A stretch of 64,000 nucleotides of DNA from Bacillus subtilis (GTDB lineage: Bacteria; Bacillota; Bacilli; Bacillales; Bacillaceae_C): contig NZ_VTQV01000005.1 of NCBI RefSeq assembly GCF_008764245.1, positions 54,661 to 118,660 on the forward strand, given 5' to 3'. The translations under genes were made by a program, and so were the position numbers. The notes under the pieces were generated by a model. That model was not told where the DNA came from and searched no databases. It saw only the letters and a list, made by a program, of their open reading frames with translations. Shown piece after piece: positions 61,829-64,000 of this stretch. Numbering within the stretch: the stretch's first letter is position 1; each line of letters starts with the position of its first letter.

Positions 61829-62578
61829 ATGCGCGAATTTCAATATGAGCAATTTTATGATGAAATTGGAAGGGTGAATGGGTGGGATTTTAGTAAAGTA
61901 AAATGTCGTTCTGAAGACGTAAAGTGGGACTTTTATGGGGAAGTCAGGAAGAGATCTAGAGTAGAAGACATTCTTTTAGATATCGGTACTGGCGGTGGAG
62001 AAAATGTTTTGAAAATCGCTTCCTGCCTCCTTCTTGTTGTTGGAATAGACCTTTCAAGTGGGATGTTGGAAAAAGCCCAAACCAATCTAAGGAGTTCAAA
62101 TGTAAGGAATGTTCGACTTTTCCAAATGTCTTCCAAGAGTATACAGTTTCCCGACGGTTTTTTCGATATCATCTCCTGTTGTCATGCGCCCTTTGACTCG
62201 ATAGAGGTTGCAAAAGTATTAAAAAAGAAAGGCGTCTTTTTAACGCAGCAAGTAAGTGAAGCCGATAAGACCAATCTTAAAAAGGCATTTGGCCGTGGGC
62301 AATCTTTCCATAAAAAAGATGGAGAATTAAAAGAAAAATATGCTCAAGAGCTTAAAAAGGCCGGTTTCTCTGCCGTTCGCACATTTGAATATGATGCAAT
62401 CGAATATTATCAGCGACCGGAAGATCTGGTTTTCTTACTGACCCATACGCCGATCATTCCGAATTTTGGCCAAGATAAAAGAGATTTTAAGATTCTGCAT
62501 CAATTTATTGAAAACAATCGAACGGAAAAAGGCATCCAAACAAATTCCAAGCGCTTTATGATTATAGCGGAAAAATAA
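61829..62578 (+). CDS. Class I SAM-dependent methyltransferase
   Basis: 249 residues. Rossmann-fold methyltransferase with motif I LLDIGTGGGENVLKIA (about 50-65), acidic end of strand 2 in VVGIDLSSGMLEKAQTNL, and motif IV-like DIISCCHAPFDSIEVAKVLKKKG. The substrate is not indicated; small-molecule methylation is common for this group. It starts immediately after the VOC gene stop and is followed two bases later by GGAGG of the PspC gene, so all three may be co-transcribed. Confidence 0.87.
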   Translation: MREFQYEQFYDEIGRVNGWDFSKVKCRSEDVKWDFYGEVRKRSRVEDILLDIGTGGGENVLKIASCLLLVVGIDLSSGMLEKAQTNLRSSNVRNVRLFQMSSKSIQFPDGFFDIISCCHAPFDSIEVAKVLKKKGVFLTQQVSEADKTNLKKAFGRGQSFHKKDGELKEKYAQELKKAGFSAVRTFEYDAIEYYQRPEDLVFLLTHTPIIPNFGQDKRDFKILHQFIENNRTEKGIQTNSKRFMIIAEK

Positions 62579-62591
62579 AGGGAGGATCGTG

Positions 62592-62780
62592 ATGAATAAC
62601 AAAAAACTAAGGAAATCCTCAACAGATCGGTCCTTATATGGCGTTTGCGGAGGAATCGCAGAGTTTTTTGGGTGCTCATCTTTTCTGATCAGACTACTAT
62701 TCATTTTTGTCATACCCGCTTCTTTATTAATCTACCTCATTCTTGCCAATACACTTGCTGATAGTCCTCGGTCATTATAA
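62592..62780 (+). CDS. PspC domain membrane protein
   Basis: 62 residues. KKLRKSSTDRSLYGVCGGIAEFFG is the PspC N-terminal signature, followed by one hydrophobic segment IRLLFIFVIPASLLIYLILA. It is a small stand-alone PspC protein of the envelope-stress type. ATG 62592 has GGAGG seven bases upstream. The last gene of the VOC/methyltransferase/PspC group. Confidence 0.9.
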   Translation: MNNKKLRKSSTDRSLYGVCGGIAEFFGCSSFLIRLLFIFVIPASLLIYLILANTLADSPRSL

Positions 62781-62818
62781 AGCTCTTTACGTGGGGAAAA
62801 TAAAAAGGAGGGCTATAC

Positions 62819-62977
62819 TTGCAAATTAAAACATTTAGGTCTTTAAGCATGCCTAGTTTAGATCAGAAGGTCAATGAATTTATAAAAAATCCATCTATTG
62901 AAATTGTCGACGTGCAATTTAAGATGACTATTTTTGATTGTGGCGCCATGATTCTTTATAAAGAAAAAGAAGCATAA
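62819..62977 (+). CDS. Cse60-like sporulation protein
   Basis: 52 residues. TTG start at 62819 behind AAGGAGGG. The sequence begins MQIKTFRSLSMPSLDQKVNE, continues FIKNPSIEIVDVQFKMTIFD and ends CGAMILYKEKEA. The pattern KxF-x(n)-LExKxNEFI-x(n)-IxVVDxxF-x(n)-MIxY matches sporulation protein Cse60, a sigma-E-controlled small protein of unknown function in B. subtilis. It is slightly shorter than the usual ~60 residues. A terminator-like stem follows. Confidence 0.72.
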   Translation: MQIKTFRSLSMPSLDQKVNEFIKNPSIEIVDVQFKMTIFDCGAMILYKEKEA

Positions 62978-62991
62978 TTCCTAATGACTCC

Positions 62992-63027
62992 AAAGAGCAA
63001 TGGGTTCTCTTAATCCAATTGCTCTTT
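62992..63027 (+). terminator. Terminator after the Cse60-like gene
   Basis: AAAGAGCAAT and ATTGCTCTTT form a perfect 10-base stem around a 16-base loop; the T-run is short. Confidence 0.65.
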
Positions 63028-63164
63028 AAACCCGTAATGATAACTTTGTTGCGTTGCACTGATGAAAGGTTACATATCGCATGAAAGGTGCAAGAATGGA
63101 ATATGATCAAATTAGTCTCGTTTTATATAGGCATTTAATTGAATAGAGAGGGGGAGAGATCATT

Positions 63165-63697
63165 TTGAAAACAGGTATACTCTTGTACCATCATTTTAGC
63201 GAATATGAACTATCTGTTACCTTATCCGTTTTAAAGCAGGGCAATCAGGAGATTGAAACAATTGGTCTGAATGGGATCAAGTAGTAGGTGAGGCGGGATT
63301 AATATGTGTTCCAACATCAACTATTAAACAAGTCGATGTAAATGAGTTAAATTGCCTTGTGCTACCTGGATGTGATGATATTGGTCATTTAAAAGATGAA
63401 ATACAGCTGTTCTCATTCATTCGTCAGGTTATAGAATGTAATTCAGTAGTAGCTGCGATTTCGAGTGCTCCGTTCTTATTGGCAAAAGCGGGTGCTCTTC
63501 ATACGCATCGTTATACAGTTGGGTTTACTCGGGAGCAGCGGGATCTTATCGGTGTTTTTGATGAAGCGAACCACATAGATGCACCACTGGTCACGGACGG
63601 AAAGATGTTAACAGCAAAAGGAGCATACTTTATAGATTTCGGGGTTCAACTGGGAAAAATGCTTGAATTAGATTTTGATTCAAATTGGTACCGTTAA
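63165..63697 (+). pseudogene. DJ-1/PfpI family protein gene with a one-base frameshift
   Basis: TTG at 63165 behind GAGGGGGAGAG starts MKTGILLYHHFSEYELSVTL and reaches IETIGLNG before a stop near 63285. The next frame continues at DQVVGEAGLICVPTSTIKQV and NCLVLPGCDDIG, and runs to the normal family end at 63697. One missing base near 63270 explains the break. The usual nucleophile Cys of this fold is replaced: the elbow reads AAISSAPFLLAKAG. DJ-1/PfpI members include glyoxalases, chaperones and regulators. Real inactivation or a sequence error are both possible. Confidence 0.8.
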
Positions 63698-63759
63698 AAT
63701 TAACTTAGTTTTTATTCCGTAATGTCAGTTTGCTGGAATCGGCGCAACTCGGTAGCGAA

Positions 63760-64000
63760 AATAGATCCAAAGTCTGCTTAGATGTACGAAAAAGCGAAGG
63801 AAGATCAAAAACGTAGATCCAAAGTGTGCTTGGATGTACGAAAAAGCGAAGGAACCGCAAAAACGTAGATCCAAAGTGTGCTTGGATGTACGAAAAAGCG
63901 AAGGAACCGCAAAAACATAGATCCAAAGTATGTTTGGATGTACGAAAAAGCGAAGGAACCGCAAAAACGTAGATCCAAAGTGTGCTTGGATGTACGAAAA
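63760..64000. repeat. 52-bp tandem repeat array, continues past the window edge
   Basis: Five visible copies with exact period 52 (AGATCCAAAG at 63763, 63815, 63867, 63919 and 63971), each followed by GGATGTACGAAAAAGCGAAGG and AACCGCAAAAACGT. Each unit has a small inverted repeat ATCCAA/TTGGAT. Copies differ at few positions. There is no variable spacer and no coding frame (52 is not a multiple of three). This accounts for the 303 bases after the last gene. Confidence 0.9.

Noticed and set aside
63705..63964. Minus-strand frames rich in Phe/Arg across the tandem array
   Set aside because: They only reflect the repeat read in several frames; no ribosome binding site and the period is not a multiple of three.
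63760..64000. Repeats at the right edge as a CRISPR array
   Set aside because: The whole 52-base unit repeats; there are no variable spacers and no cas genes nearby.

Overview
The window reads as chromosome of a low-GC, spore-forming Firmicute of the Bacillaceae. The grounds are Bacillus-type ribosome binding sites, frequent TTG and GTG starts, a CotA-type spore coat oxidase at the left edge, a Cse60-like sporulation protein near the right edge, and gene pairs known from Bacillus (a YvfRSTU-like operon, a YdgGH-like MarR/MMPL pair, KDPG aldolase/KDG kinase). No rRNA, tRNA, IS element or CRISPR array was seen. The genus cannot be fixed from the sequence alone.

Layout. 1-7.2 kb: partial coat oxidase (minus), a divergent pair of unknown proteins, an ABC exporter/two-component operon, a Uma2 nuclease. 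7.2-10.6 kb: zinc-ribbon protein, broken DUF2207 gene, signal peptidase I (minus), then mscL. 10.6-23.6 kb: a surface-adhesion locus, with a 2760-residue sortase-anchored adhesin between a response regulator and a frameshifted hybrid histidine kinase. 24-35 kb: an O-glycan locus with a sugar ABC importer, DUF6903-like protein, cytoplasmic GH35 beta-galactosidase, secreted GH101 endo-alpha-N-acetylgalactosaminidase and an AraC regulator split at an A9 tract. 35-45 kb: nitroreductase behind a Fur box, MarR/MMPL exporter, histidine phosphatase, PadR/DUF1700 pair, small membrane protein, GT51 transglycosylase, SulP permease. 45-47.5 kb: a leader peptide and four-arm attenuator in front of a CD3324-family gene, then a TrmH/SpoU rRNA methyltransferase and a GNAT. 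47.6-53.6 kb: beta-glucoside-type PTS, mannonate-dehydratase-like enzyme, GntR regulator, KDPG aldolase, KDG kinase. 53.7-61 kb: an orphan binding protein, a lipoprotein, a GNAT, and a LacI-controlled sugar ABC system with two identical operators. 61-64 kb: VOC protein, methyltransferase, PspC, Cse60-like protein, frameshifted DJ-1/PfpI gene, and a 52-bp tandem array running off the edge.

How the genes work together. The GH101/GH35/ABC set forms a coherent path for core-1 mucin-type O-glycans: release of Gal-beta-1,3-GalNAc outside, import, and cleavage inside. The neighbouring giant adhesin may help the cell bind such surfaces. The PTS/dehydratase/kinase/aldolase set is an Entner-Doudoroff-type branch to pyruvate and glyceraldehyde-3-phosphate. 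Both sugar ABC importers lack an ATPase and probably share one encoded elsewhere (MsmX-type).

The strongest unexplained signal is the 44.9-45.2 kb leader. Its alternating GCTCC/GGAGC arms match the 1:2 / 3:4 versus 2:3 logic of ermC-type translational attenuation, but the gene behind it is a small predicted DNA-binding protein and a TrmH-type rRNA methyltransferase lies downstream. Four genes carry disrupted frames, which means either local decay, switchable genes or assembly errors.
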